DNA from: Candidatus Rokuibacteriota bacterium
GTDB taxonomy: Bacteria > Methylomirabilota > Methylomirabilia > Rokubacteriales > CSP1-6
NCBI GenBank assembly: GCA_016193045.1
Contig: JACPSW010000130.1
Location: 1 to 64,000, forward strand
Direction: 5' to 3'
DNA: 64,000 nucleotides
The position numbers and the translations under genes were made by a program. The notes under the pieces were generated by a model that ran no database searches, was not told where the DNA came from, and was given only the letters and a program-made list of their open reading frames with translations. Position 1 is the first letter of the stretch, and every line of letters starts with the position of its first letter. Of the stretch, positions 9,317-17,468 are shown piece by piece.

Positions 9317-10711
9317 TCAGCCGCCGAGGATGCGGTGCCACTGGGCTTCGAGTTCGGCCAGCGGAAGCCCGTACACGCGCGGGACCGCGTCCGCCGCCGA
9401 TTCGCCCTTGCCGAGCCGCGCCAGCAGCTCACGCATGCGCTCCATGCCGCCGCGCTGGAGCAGGTCGCGGACGACCCAGAGCGAGACCTGGTAGCCCATC
9501 CGGGCCTTGGCCAGGTCCCCATCTCGCAGCAGCGCTTCCAGGCCCGCCAGGGTCATCCCTCCGGAGAGGTGCAGAGCGGGATCGTCGGGAATCCGCTCCG
9601 CGTGCTGGGCCAGGCCCTCCTGAAGCCAGCGGGGAGACCGGCCCCTCGCGAGGACGTGGACCACCGCGTGGGTGTACTCGTGGGTCAGCAGGCGCTCCAG
9701 CGCTCGCGTGCGCCCCCGGAGGGCTCCCACAGGGAGGCGGATCTTCCCGTCGAAGATCCCGCTCACCCAGTGATGGGTGCCGGTGACCTCTTGGAAGCGC
9801 TCGTCGGGATAGAGGATGACGGTGATCTTCTCGGAGGGGAGGAAGTCGAAGTCACGTCCGACGGCGGCGCGGATCTCTTCGAGGATCCCGAGCACCACCC
9901 AGCGGAGCTCCGGCTCCCCGCGCTCGCGGTACTTCACCACGAAGTGCGTGGTCTCGTCCTTCCGGTACCCCGCCTCCGCCCGGCGCTCCCGCTCGAGCTT
10001 GTCCAGGAGGCGGGTGGCCTCGGAGTGGGAAGGGTCGCGCTCCAGCAACCGGCGGAGATGTGCGATCGCGCGGTCGCTCCGGTCTCGCTGGTCATAGAGC
10101 CGGGCCAGCAGCAGCGTCGCTTCGGGATCCGGGGAGGCGGTGACCGCCCGCTCCAGCGGCTCGAGCGCCTCGTCGGGCCGGCCCGCGTGGATGGCGGCCA
10201 GGGCGAATCCCGTCAGGAGGGGCGAGGATTCGGGCTCCTGCTGGAGCCCCTGGCCAAAGAGAAGGCGGGCCTCCTCGGGCTTGCCGGCGCGGAGGCTCTG
10301 CCAGCCCCAGCCCTCGAAGCAGCGCGCCACGTTCTGGCGGAGGATCGAGTTCTCCCGCTCCCGCTCCAGGGCGTCGGCGAAGCGCTGGCAGGCGTCGGGA
10401 TACCGCCCGGCGCTGTAGAACCGGATTCCCTCTTCTGTCAGGAGGGAGACCTCGGGGAGTTCGGCCCGCGCGGGGGGCAGCCCGACGAGCCGGGCTCCGG
10501 GATGAGCCGCCTGGTCGGGCGGCGTGGGAGGCTTCCAGAGGAACGCGGGACCGGCGACGGAAAGGGCGAGCAACGCGAGCGCGACGGCGCTGAGCACCCC
10601 TGCGGCGCCCCTGAAGGCGCCCGACACCGGCCGCAGCGCCGGGGGCCCGCACGTCGGGCACCGGGAGCCGGCGCTGAGGAGAGTTGACCCGCAGTTGGGA
10701 CAGGTCGCCAC
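9317..10711 (-). CDS. zinc-ribbon, TPR and peptidase-MA-like membrane protein
   Basis: 464 residues from a GTG start with GAAGGAT upstream. In order: an N-terminal zinc ribbon CPNCG(x)9-CPTCG (residues 4-22), one membrane segment (about 36-58), tetratricopeptide-type helices (about 90-240), then a gluzincin-like domain with HEYTH at 344-348 and the downstream EGLAQHAE that would provide the third zinc ligand. This resembles the peptidase MA family. With the ribbon inside and the rest outside, it may be an envelope protease or scaffold. It sits between accB and accC in one transcription unit, although nothing in its sequence links it to fatty-acid synthesis. Substrate unknown. Confidence 0.75.
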   Translation of the reverse strand: MATCPNCGSTLLSAGSRCPTCGPPALRPVSGAFRGAAGVLSAVALALLALSVAGPAFLWKPPTPPDQAAHPGARLVGLPPARAELPEVSLLTEEGIRFYSAGRYPDACQRFADALERERENSILRQNVARCFEGWGWQSLRAGKPEEARLLFGQGLQQEPESSPLLTGFALAAIHAGRPDEALEPLERAVTASPDPEATLLLARLYDQRDRSDRAIAHLRRLLERDPSHSEATRLLDKLERERRAEAGYRKDETTHFVVKYRERGEPELRWVVLGILEEIRAAVGRDFDFLPSEKITVILYPDERFQEVTGTHHWVSGIFDGKIRLPVGALRGRTRALERLLTHEYTHAVVHVLARGRSPRWLQEGLAQHAERIPDDPALHLSGGMTLAGLEALLRDGDLAKARMGYQVSLWVVRDLLQRGGMERMRELLARLGKGESAADAVPRVYGLPLAELEAQWHRILGG

Positions 10712-10727
10712 TGGGATATCCTTCGGG

Positions 10728-11168
10728 TCAGGCCCGGGGTTCGATGAGGAAGAGGGGTTGGCCGTACTCGACCGGTTGACCGTTCTCGACCAGGATCTTG
10801 GAGATCCGGCCGGCCACCTTTGATTCGATCTCGTTCATGAGCTTCATGGCTTCGATGATGCAGAGGACCTGCCCTTCCTTGATGACGTCCCCCTCCCTCA
10901 CGTAGGGGTCCGCGCTCGGAGAGGGCGCGCGGTAAAACGTGCCTACCATGGGTGCCTCGACGTGGACGAGGTGGGCCCCGGCTCTCTCGGCCTGCTCCGG
11001 CGAGGTCGGCGCCACCGGCGCCGCGGCGTGGGCCACCTCCCGGCGGATCCGGATGCGGGTTCCCCCCCGGCTCACCTCCAGCTCCGACAGGCCGCGCGCC
11101 AGCGCGAGATCGATGAGCTGGCGCACCTCGTCGAGGGGAAGGCCCGAATCCTCTTTGCGCTTCGCCAC
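10728..11168 (-). CDS. accB: biotin carboxyl carrier protein of acetyl-CoA carboxylase
   Basis: AccB carries the carboxy-biotin between AccC and the transcarboxylase. The 146-residue protein starts at a GTG with GGAGGG upstream. An N-terminal helix (LDEVRQLIDLALARGLSELEVSRGGTRIRI) and a linker rich in Ala/Pro lead to the biotinyl domain with GTFYRAPSPSADPYVREGD and the biotinylation motif EAMKLMNEI, whose Lys is near residue 112. Only 4 bases separate it from efp upstream and 16 from the peptidase gene downstream. Confidence 0.95.
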   Translation of the reverse strand: MAKRKEDSGLPLDEVRQLIDLALARGLSELEVSRGGTRIRIRREVAHAAAPVAPTSPEQAERAGAHLVHVEAPMVGTFYRAPSPSADPYVREGDVIKEGQVLCIIEAMKLMNEIESKVAGRISKILVENGQPVEYGQPLFLIEPRA

Positions 11169-11172
11169 GCGC

Positions 11173-11751
11173 TTACCCTCCTCCGGCCGCCGCGGCCGTC
11201 CGAGAGATGTAGGCGCCGGTGCGGGTGTCCACCCTCAAGATATCCCCCTCGTTGATGAAGAGGGGGACGGACACCACGGCGCCCGTTTCAAGGGTGGCAG
11301 GCTTGGAGCCGCCCGAGGCCGTGTCCCCGCGGACCCCCGGCTCGGTCTTCACCACCACGAGATCCACGAAGTTCGGCAGTTCGATGCCGATGGGAGCGCC
11401 GTCCACACAGAGGACCTCCACCGGGGTGTTCTCCTGGAGGAACTGCCGCGCGTCCCCCACCTCGTCCTCGCCGAGGGCGATCTGATCGTAGGTTTCGAGG
11501 TCCATGAAGTGGAAGCGGTCGTCCCGGTACAGGAACTGCATCCGCTTCTCCTCGAAATTCACGAGCGGGACCTTCTCTTCCGCCCGGAAGGTTTTGTCGA
11601 TCACCGTCCCGAGCCGCAGGTGCTTCAGCTTCGTCCGGACGAACGCCCCTCCCTTCCCCGGCTTCACGTGCTGGAAGTCCACGATGGTGTAGGGGGCCCC
11701 GTCCACCTCGATCTTCATGCCCTTTCTGAAATCGTTGGTCGATACCTGCAT
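11173..11751 (-). CDS. efp: translation elongation factor P
   Basis: EF-P relieves ribosome stalling at consecutive prolines. At 192 residues it has the standard three-domain length: KOW-like N-terminus MQVSTNDFRKGMKIEVDGAPY, the tip loop PGKGGAF with the Lys that is modified in many bacteria, and the C-terminal signature region LEVRVDTRTGAYISR-like (ILRVDTRTGAYISR). The tip residue is Lys, not Arg, so a lysyl-type modification would be expected, though no epmA/epmB is in the window. Polyproline targets exist nearby, such as the linker of the RpiB-Pgi fusion. Confidence 0.95.
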   Translation of the reverse strand: MQVSTNDFRKGMKIEVDGAPYTIVDFQHVKPGKGGAFVRTKLKHLRLGTVIDKTFRAEEKVPLVNFEEKRMQFLYRDDRFHFMDLETYDQIALGEDEVGDARQFLQENTPVEVLCVDGAPIGIELPNFVDLVVVKTEPGVRGDTASGGSKPATLETGAVVSVPLFINEGDILRVDTRTGAYISRTAAAAGGG

Positions 11752-11770
11752 CTATCGCTCCGATCCTCTC

Positions 11771-11838
11771 TCTCACCTTCATCCTCTCCCCCCTCACCCT
11801 ACCTCTCCCCACTGGGGAGAGGAGAAGAGGTGAGGGGC
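11771..11838. repeat. dispersed CTCTCCCC palindromic element, copy 2
   Basis: Core CCTCTCCCC-ACT-GGGGAGAGG at 11802-11822 with flanking TCTCACC and GGTGAGG arms. It is the inverted, almost identical counterpart of the copy at 7819-7890. It lies in the gap between the TPR gene and efp and could act as an RNA 3'-end structure within the operon. Confidence 0.8.
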
Positions 11839-11857
11839 GTCGAGCAGGGTGAGGGGG

Positions 11858-12532
11858 CTATTCTTTCACCGCGGCGGCGCGCTTCCGGCCCCTGCCGCCC
11901 AGCGCTTCGTCCAGCCCGTCGCGCGCCCCGCGGTTCCCGGGATCCCGCTTGAGGACTCGCAGGAAGATCGCCGCCGCCTCGTCCAGGAGTCCCTGCTCGA
12001 GGCAGATGGTTCCGAAGCTGACGGTGGCGAAGGTGTCATCCTCGAGAATTTTCCTGAGCCCCGATCCTTCTCCCATCGCGCCGCCGCTCACCAGCAGATC
12101 GCGGAGCCGCGCCGCCTCGCGATCCGCCGGATCCAGGGCCACCACCCGGTCCAGGTGGCGCGCGGCGCGGTCCAGGTCGCCTCCGCGGCGATGGAGATCC
12201 GCCAGCATCCGGTGGGCCTGGAGGTCGTTCGGGCTCTGGGCGACCACCTGGTTCAGCTCGGCCAGGGCGTCCTCCTGATTGCCCTCGGACAGATACGCCT
12301 TGGCGAGGATCAGCCGGGCCGTCGCGTAGGTCGGATAGCGCCGCAGCCCGTCGCGGCAGAGGGCGATCGCGTCCCCGTTCCGCCCGACCTTGCGGTAGAG
12401 ATCGGCCAGCGGGGCGAACGCCGGCGAGGTCGGGTCTTTGGCCAGGCGCTCTTCGTAACGGCGGATTGCGCCGGCCGCCACGGCGTCCTCCGCCATGCCT
12501 CCCCCGCGGGGCCGAGGCGCGGTGTCGGCCAT
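11858..12532 (-). CDS. tetratricopeptide repeat protein
   Basis: Soluble 224-residue protein of at least four TPR units (for example PTSPAFAPLADLYRKVGRNGDAIALCRDGL, PTYATARLILAKAYLSEGNQEDALAELNQV, PNDLQAHRMLADLHRRGGDLDRAARHLDRV), with a final pair around GTICLEQGLLDEAAAIFLRVL. No signal peptide or enzyme motif is seen, so it is likely a protein-protein scaffold. The ATG at 12532 has GAGAGG upstream and a TTGACA-N18-TATAAA promoter whose -10 ends only 9 bases before the ATG. A much longer open frame upstream runs antiparallel in phase with aroB and is not real. Genes of this kind sit near pil and aro loci in some relatives, but the role is unknown. Confidence 0.8.
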   Translation of the reverse strand: MADTAPRPRGGGMAEDAVAAGAIRRYEERLAKDPTSPAFAPLADLYRKVGRNGDAIALCRDGLRRYPTYATARLILAKAYLSEGNQEDALAELNQVVAQSPNDLQAHRMLADLHRRGGDLDRAARHLDRVVALDPADREAARLRDLLVSGGAMGEGSGLRKILEDDTFATVSFGTICLEQGLLDEAAAIFLRVLKRDPGNRGARDGLDEALGGRGRKRAAAVKE

Positions 12533-12541
12533 CGCCTCTCT

Positions 12542-12571
12542 TTTATAAGTGTCGGGCGTGGTGGTTGTCAA
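12542..12571 (-). promoter_or_regulatory. sigma-70-type promoter of the TPR-efp-acc unit
   Basis: TTGACA (12571-12566), 18-base spacer, TATAAA (12547-12542) on the minus strand, overlapping the last codon of aroB. Transcription would start within a few bases of the ATG at 12532. Confidence 0.75.
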
Positions 12572-13731
12572 CCGGTCGCTTCCCGCATTTCCCCCAGCAC
12601 GCTCACGACGGCGTCGGGGGGGATATCGAAGACGAGCCGGAACTCGCCGATCCGCGGGGCCAGGACGAAAGGAACCTTGCCGTCGCGCGCCTTCTTGTCT
12701 CGAGCGATCGCCTGGACGACCGCCTCCGGCGTCGGACCCGAGAACGTGACCGGTAGCCCGAGGGCTTTGAGCAGGCCGACCTGGCGGGTCACGGTTTCCG
12801 CGTCGGCCAGGCCGAGGCGCCGGGCGATCAGTGCGGCGGCGGCGATGCCGAGCGATACCGCTTCGCCATGGAGCCACTTGGAAAAGGAGGTGGCTGCCTC
12901 CAGGGCGTGCCCCACCGTATGACCGTAGTTCAGCGCCGCCCGCGGCCCGCCTTCGCGCTCGTCGGCCTCGACGACGCGGCCCTTCAGCCGGCAGGACCCC
13001 GCGATGATCCGTTCCAGGGTCGGGAGGTCCTTGGCGAGAATCTCGCGCACGTGGGCCTCGATGTCGGCGAAGTAGGCGGCGTCCAGCGCGATCCCGTGCT
13101 TGACCACTTCCGACAGCCCCGACCGGAACTCGGCGTCGGGCAGCGTTGACAGCACCGACGGGTCCACGACCACGAGCCGGGGCTGGTGGAAGGCTCCGAT
13201 GAGGTTCTTGGCCCGCGGATGATCGATGGCGACCTTTCCCCCGATGGACGCGTCCACCTGGGCGAGGAGCGTCGTGGGGAGCTGGACGAAGGGGATTCCC
13301 CGCATGTACGTGGCGGCGACGAACCCGGCCAGATCTCCCACGGCCCCGCCCCCCAGCGCCAGGAGCGTGGAGCCGCGATCGAGGCCGGCTGCCAGGCAAT
13401 CGTCCCAGCAGCCCTCGGCCACGGCCAGGGTCTTGGCGATCTCCCCCTCCGGCACGCGGATCTCGGCCACGGAAAACCCGGAGGCGCGGAGACTCTCGAT
13501 GACGACGGGGCCGTGGAGCGCCATGACGGACCGGTCGCTCACCAGCGCGACCCGCCGCCCGGCCCCGAGGGTGGCCAGCCGCGCTCCGACCGACCGGAGA
13601 GCTCCGACCCCGACGAGGATCGGATACGACCGCGGGCCGAGGTTAACGGTAATCTCGACTATGGAGACCCTCCCCGTGGATCCGCGCCGGAGGCGCGGCT
13701 GATGAATGCTGGGCCACTCCTTTACGGGCAC
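12568..13731 (-). CDS. aroB: 3-dehydroquinate synthase, unusual start
   Basis: AroB converts DAHP to 3-dehydroquinate in the shikimate pathway. The NAD and zinc domain is complete: ALGGGAVGDLAGFVAATYMRGIPFVQLPTTLLAQVDASIGGKVAIDHPRAKNLIGAFHQP, then EVVKHGIALD, and the zinc-binding LNYGHTVGHALE. The conserved protein begins around IVEITVNLGPRSYPI. Between there and a GTG at 13731 there is no ATG, GTG, TTG or CTG; the first 22 codons from 13731 come from repeat A2 and have no Shine-Dalgarno site. However, GGGGAGGG lies 6 bases before an ATA at 13662, which would give a normal 364-residue enzyme. Either an ATA start or a repeat-derived N-terminus is therefore implied. Confidence 0.9.
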   Translation of the reverse strand: MPVKEWPSIHQPRLRRGSTGRVSIVEITVNLGPRSYPILVGVGALRSVGARLATLGAGRRVALVSDRSVMALHGPVVIESLRASGFSVAEIRVPEGEIAKTLAVAEGCWDDCLAAGLDRGSTLLALGGGAVGDLAGFVAATYMRGIPFVQLPTTLLAQVDASIGGKVAIDHPRAKNLIGAFHQPRLVVVDPSVLSTLPDAEFRSGLSEVVKHGIALDAAYFADIEAHVREILAKDLPTLERIIAGSCRLKGRVVEADEREGGPRAALNYGHTVGHALEAATSFSKWLHGEAVSLGIAAAALIARRLGLADAETVTRQVGLLKALGLPVTFSGPTPEAVVQAIARDKKARDGKVPFVLAPRIGEFRLVFDIPPDAVVSVLGEMREATG

Positions 13732-13747
13732 CCGCCGAAGGCGGGTC
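13676..13747. repeat. bipartite hairpin repeat, copy A2
   Basis: Inverted relative to A1. Hairpins CCGCGCC-GGA-GGCGCGG and ACCCGCC-GAA-GGCGGGT are separated by a linker containing TCCTTTACGGGCA, flanked by GTGGATCC. It fills the aroC-aroB gap and overlaps the only conventional start codon of aroB. Confidence 0.85.
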
Positions 13748-13748
13748 G

Positions 13749-14921
13749 CTACCAGGATTTGAGGGAGGCCTGATACGCGTCGTAGTTCCGGCGGATCTCC
13801 TCCAGGCTGTCGCCGCCGAATTTTTCCAGGAACGCCTGGGCGAGGACGATCGCCATCATGGCTTCACCGACGATGCCGGCGGCGGGGACCGCGCAGACAT
13901 CGCTCCGCTCCACCACCGCTTCCACGGCCTCCTTCGTCGCCACGTCCACGGAGCGGAGCGGCGTGCGGAGGGTGGACAACGGCTTCATGGCGGCGCGGAC
14001 CACGACGGGCTGACCGTTCGTGACGCCCCCCTCGAGGCCCCCCGCGTTGTTGGTGGTCCGCTTGAACCCCGCGTCCGCGTCGTAGAGGATTTCGTCGTGG
14101 ACCTGGGAGCCCGGGCGCCGCGCGGTCTCGAAGCCCAAGCCCACCTCGGCCCCCTTGATGGCCTGGATCGCGCAGAACGCCTGGGCGAGGCGGCCGTCCA
14201 GCCGCCGATCCCATTGGACGTAGGAGCCCAGGCCAACGGGGCAGCCGAGAGCGACGACCTCGAAGATCCCCCCCAGCGTGTCTCCCTTGGCCTTGGCGTC
14301 GTCGATGGCCTCGATGATGCGCCGCTCCGCCTCCGCATCCGCGCAGCGGACCTCCGAGGCCTCCGCGCGGCGCTGGATTTCGGCCCAGGGCAGGTCGAGC
14401 TCTCCCATCCGGACCCCGCCGATCTCGACGACGTGGCTCAGGATCCGGATGCCGAACTCGCCCAGGAGCTTCTTCGCCACCCCGGCCACGGCAACCCGCG
14501 CCGTCGTCTCACGCGCGCTCGAGCGCTCGAGGACGTTCCGGATGTCCCGGTGCCCGTACTTCATCGCCCCGGCGAGGTCGGCGTGTCCCGGCCGCGGGCG
14601 CGTGACCTGCTTGGCGGCGGCGCCCGGCTCCGGGGGGCCGACCGCCATGGTGGCCTGCCAGTTTTCCCAGTCCAGGTTGGGGATCGTCAGCGTGATGGGG
14701 CTGCCGAGGGTGACCCCCCAGCGGACTCCCGACGTCAGGTGGACCCGGTCCCGCTCGATCTTCATCCGGCCGCCGCGGCCGTAGCCGCGCTGGCGCCGGG
14801 CCAGGTCCTCGTTGATCTCCGCTTCCGTCAGGGGGAGCCCGGCCGGGACGCCGTCGATGACGGCGACCAGGGCCTCACCGTGGGATTCGCCCGCGGTGAG
14901 GAATCGAAAGGCGAGGCTCAC
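13749..14921 (-). CDS. aroC: chorismate synthase
   Basis: AroC makes chorismate from EPSP using reduced FMN. The chosen GTG at 14921 has GAGAGG upstream and gives 390 residues starting [28 protein letters not shown], the family signature. Also present are [16 protein letters not shown], the flavin/phosphate-binding [37 protein letters not shown]-like block, [21 protein letters not shown] and the C-terminal [23 protein letters not shown]. An upstream TTG-type extension is repeat sequence. aroK, often found between aroC and aroB, is absent here. Confidence 0.95.
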   Translation of the reverse strand: MSLAFRFLTAGESHGEALVAVIDGVPAGLPLTEAEINEDLARRQRGYGRGGRMKIERDRVHLTSGVRWGVTLGSPITLTIPNLDWENWQATMAVGPPEPGAAAKQVTRPRPGHADLAGAMKYGHRDIRNVLERSSARETTARVAVAGVAKKLLGEFGIRILSHVVEIGGVRMGELDLPWAEIQRRAEASEVRCADAEAERRIIEAIDDAKAKGDTLGGIFEVVALGCPVGLGSYVQWDRRLDGRLAQAFCAIQAIKGAEVGLGFETARRPGSQVHDEILYDADAGFKRTTNNAGGLEGGVTNGQPVVVRAAMKPLSTLRTPLRSVDVATKEAVEAVVERSDVCAVPAAGIVGEAMMAIVLAQAFLEKFGGDSLEEIRRNYDAYQASLKSW

Positions 14922-14963
14922 TGGATTACCTCTCGCTTCATGGAATCCTCTGTTCGAGCGCCC

Positions 14964-15042
14964 ACCCGCGCCTTGGGCGCGGGTACCCGGCCGGCGCAAC
15001 CCGAGGGGGAGGTCCGGAAGGGGGGCGGTAGCCCCCCTCCGG
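14964..15042. repeat. hairpins between pilQ and aroC
   Basis: A perfect hairpin ACCCGCGCC-TTG-GGCGCGGGT (14964-14984), followed by TACCCGG, is related to one module of the bipartite repeat. A second hairpin, CCGGAAGGGGGGC-GGTA-GCCCCCCTCCGG (15014-15042, one bulge), lies just after the pilQ stop and may end or slow transcription of the pilus operon; it has no T tract. Confidence 0.6.
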
Positions 15043-15047
15043 GAAGC

Positions 15048-17456
15048 TCATGAGCCCTTGGGCTTTTCCGTGGCTGGCTTCGTGGACTGGACCGGCCCTC
15101 CTCCCTTCAGGACGGAGGGGGTGATGAAGATGACCAGCTCCCGCTCCGGATTGACTTCCTCCGAGCGGCTCTTGAAGAGCCAGCCGAGAAGGGGGATATT
15201 GCCCAACAGGGGAACCTTCGAGACAGTTTCCCGCGACTGGCGCTGCTTCACCCCGCCGATGACGAGCGTCTCGCCTTCCTTCACGACGACCTCCGTCTCC
15301 GCCCTCCGCTTGTCGATGGCCGGAATGCCGCCGGTCACCGTGCCGCGGGAGTTATTCTCGACGATGACCCGCATCTTGATCTTGTTGCCGTCGGGCTCAC
15401 GGATCACGGTGGGGGTCACTTCGAGCTTGAGCACCGCCTCCTTGAACTGGACCTGGGTCCCCGCCGAGCTGACCGTCGAGTAGGGAATCTCCTCGCCGAT
15501 CGACATCTGAGCCGGCTTGTTCTCCACCGTGACGATCTCCGGGCGCGCCAGCGTCTTGGTCTTTTGCAGGACCTCGAGCGCCTGCAGGGCCAGGTTCAGG
15601 TTGAACCGGGTCCCGATGATCCCGAAATTGATCGAGCCGGTGGGACCGCCAGGCGACAGCGCCGACCCCGGGAAGGCGAAGGGAATGTTCACGAGGTTCC
15701 CGCCGGTGGGCAGGCCCGTGGTCGGGGCGACGGGGAGCAGCTCCGTCAGGGTGAGGGCGGGGTTCGAGAAGCCCATGGGTGCGGTGACCGGCGCGATCCC
15801 TATGGCTCCGGTGCGAGGCGAGGCTCCCTGGGCGACGAGCATATTGCGGTTGGCCCGCTTGGCTCCGGCGCCCCCCCACTGGACGCCGATGTCGAGCAGA
15901 GTCGGCCGGTCGAGGATCTCCATCCGGGCTTCGATCTTCACTTGCGGGACGGGGACGTCGAGCGTCTCGTTGATGAGCTTCTTGATCCGCGCGAGGTCCG
16001 CCTGGTAGTGGCGGATGAAGATCGTGTTGGTCGGCTTGTGGGCACGGATGGTGATCCCCTTGGCCAGGACCTCGGCGCTGACGGAGACCGGGCCGGGCGG
16101 CGGCGCCCCCGGCTGGGCGCCGTAGAGCTGCTGGAACGGCGGCTCGGCGATGGGCGGCGGGCCGCCGAGGCCGATGGCTGGCGTCACTCCGGTTTGTTTC
16201 AGCGCGGTGCCGGTCGCGGGCACCGCTCCGCCCTTGGGGAGCCCCAGAATTCCCTCGAGGGTGGTGACCACCTCGTCCGGATCGGCGTACTTCAGGCGGA
16301 TCGTCTCCTCCCGGAGGGGGCCGCGGGCCTGGGCTTCGGCGATGGCCGCCTCGGCCGCCAGCTTGCGCTGCTTGGCATCGGCCTCTTTCAGCTCAGCCTC
16401 GGCCTCCTTGGCCCGGGCCTCCGCCTCGCCCTTCCGCTTGGCCTCTTGGGCCTTGGCCAGGGCTTCCCGCTCCTTGGTGAGCTGCTCCGTGGACACGATC
16501 CGGATCACGCCATCCCTTTCCGTCTTCTGGAGCCCCCTCGCTTCCAGGATCGTATCCAGGGCGAGCTCCCACGAGACGTTCTGGAGGGAGATGGAGACCT
16601 TTCCCTTCACGTCCTCGCCGGCCACGATGTTGCGACCGCTCTCCGCCGCGAGGATCCTGAGGAGATTGACGATGTCCGCGTCCTTGAAGTCGAGCGAGAT
16701 CGGCCGCGAGCCGTTGGAGGCGGGCGGCTGAGCCTGGGGCGCCTGAGCCACGCGAATCGGGGCCGGGGCCGCCGCGGTCGCCGGCGGGGGCGGGGCCATC
16801 GCCACGACGGGCGGGCGCGCCGTCTTCGCCTTTGGCGCGGGGGCTGCGGGCCTGGCGGGCTCCGCCTTGGACGGCTCGCTCTCCTTCGCACCTTCCGCCG
16901 CCGGAGGCTCAGCCTTGGCAACGGAGGGTTCGGGGGCCCTGGGCCGTTCGGCCTTCGCGGCCGGCGAGGGCCCTGGGGCCTTGGGCGCCTCCGCCTCGGC
17001 GACTGCGGCGGACTTGGCCTCGGCCGGCGCCGGCGTCCCCGCGGTGGCCGCGGGCTCCAGCATGACGGTGAGCCCTTCCGGCCCCTCGTCGATCCGGTAG
17101 CCGACCTGCCGGCTCAGCTCCAGAACGACACGCGAGACCCCCTTCTTGAGCTGGCTTCCCCGGATCGTGCGGAGCGGGTCCATCCCCACGTTCAGCGGTG
17201 TCTTGCGCCAGCCATAGCCGGTGGATTCCAGGTCGATCACGAGGCGGGTCGGCCTGTCGATCAGAGCGGTCTCGTACGCCGCGGGTCCGCTCGTCTTGAT
17301 CTGGACCACGAGCCCGGCGTCGCGGGGCTCCACGCTGACTTCCCGAAGCTGGACGAGCGATTCACCGGTCGGAGACTCCCCGGAACCGGGAGCGGCCAGC
17401 CCGCCCACCAGGCCGAGACCGAGGAGGAAACCCCACACCCACCCAAACCGCTTCAT
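15048..17456 (-). CDS. pilQ: type IV pilus secretin PilQ
   Basis: Outer-membrane secretin through which the pilus exits. 802 residues: signal peptide (1-27), AMIN peptidoglycan-binding-type domain (about 35-130), a long Ala/Pro/Lys-rich low-complexity linker (about 135-255), an STN/N0 domain (ISLDFKDADIVNLLRILAAESGRNIVAGEDVKG), an N1-type region, and the secretin domain with the motif VENKPAQMSIGEEIPYS and C-terminal VPLLGNIPLLGWLFKSR. An Ala/Glu/Lys-rich helical insertion (about 325-377), likely coiled coil, interrupts the N-domains. It is last in pilMNOPQ and starts 12 bases after pilP. Confidence 0.95.
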   Translation of the reverse strand: MKRFGWVWGFLLGLGLVGGLAAPGSGESPTGESLVQLREVSVEPRDAGLVVQIKTSGPAAYETALIDRPTRLVIDLESTGYGWRKTPLNVGMDPLRTIRGSQLKKGVSRVVLELSRQVGYRIDEGPEGLTVMLEPAATAGTPAPAEAKSAAVAEAEAPKAPGPSPAAKAERPRAPEPSVAKAEPPAAEGAKESEPSKAEPARPAAPAPKAKTARPPVVAMAPPPPATAAAPAPIRVAQAPQAQPPASNGSRPISLDFKDADIVNLLRILAAESGRNIVAGEDVKGKVSISLQNVSWELALDTILEARGLQKTERDGVIRIVSTEQLTKEREALAKAQEAKRKGEAEARAKEAEAELKEADAKQRKLAAEAAIAEAQARGPLREETIRLKYADPDEVVTTLEGILGLPKGGAVPATGTALKQTGVTPAIGLGGPPPIAEPPFQQLYGAQPGAPPPGPVSVSAEVLAKGITIRAHKPTNTIFIRHYQADLARIKKLINETLDVPVPQVKIEARMEILDRPTLLDIGVQWGGAGAKRANRNMLVAQGASPRTGAIGIAPVTAPMGFSNPALTLTELLPVAPTTGLPTGGNLVNIPFAFPGSALSPGGPTGSINFGIIGTRFNLNLALQALEVLQKTKTLARPEIVTVENKPAQMSIGEEIPYSTVSSAGTQVQFKEAVLKLEVTPTVIREPDGNKIKMRVIVENNSRGTVTGGIPAIDKRRAETEVVVKEGETLVIGGVKQRQSRETVSKVPLLGNIPLLGWLFKSRSEEVNPERELVIFITPSVLKGGGPVQSTKPATEKPKGS

Positions 17457-17468
17457 CGCTGTCCTCCC

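Noticed and set aside
12532-13399. N-terminal extension of the TPR protein into the aroB region
   Set aside because: The extension is a shadow of aroB in another frame; the TPR unit has its own ATG, ribosome site and promoter.
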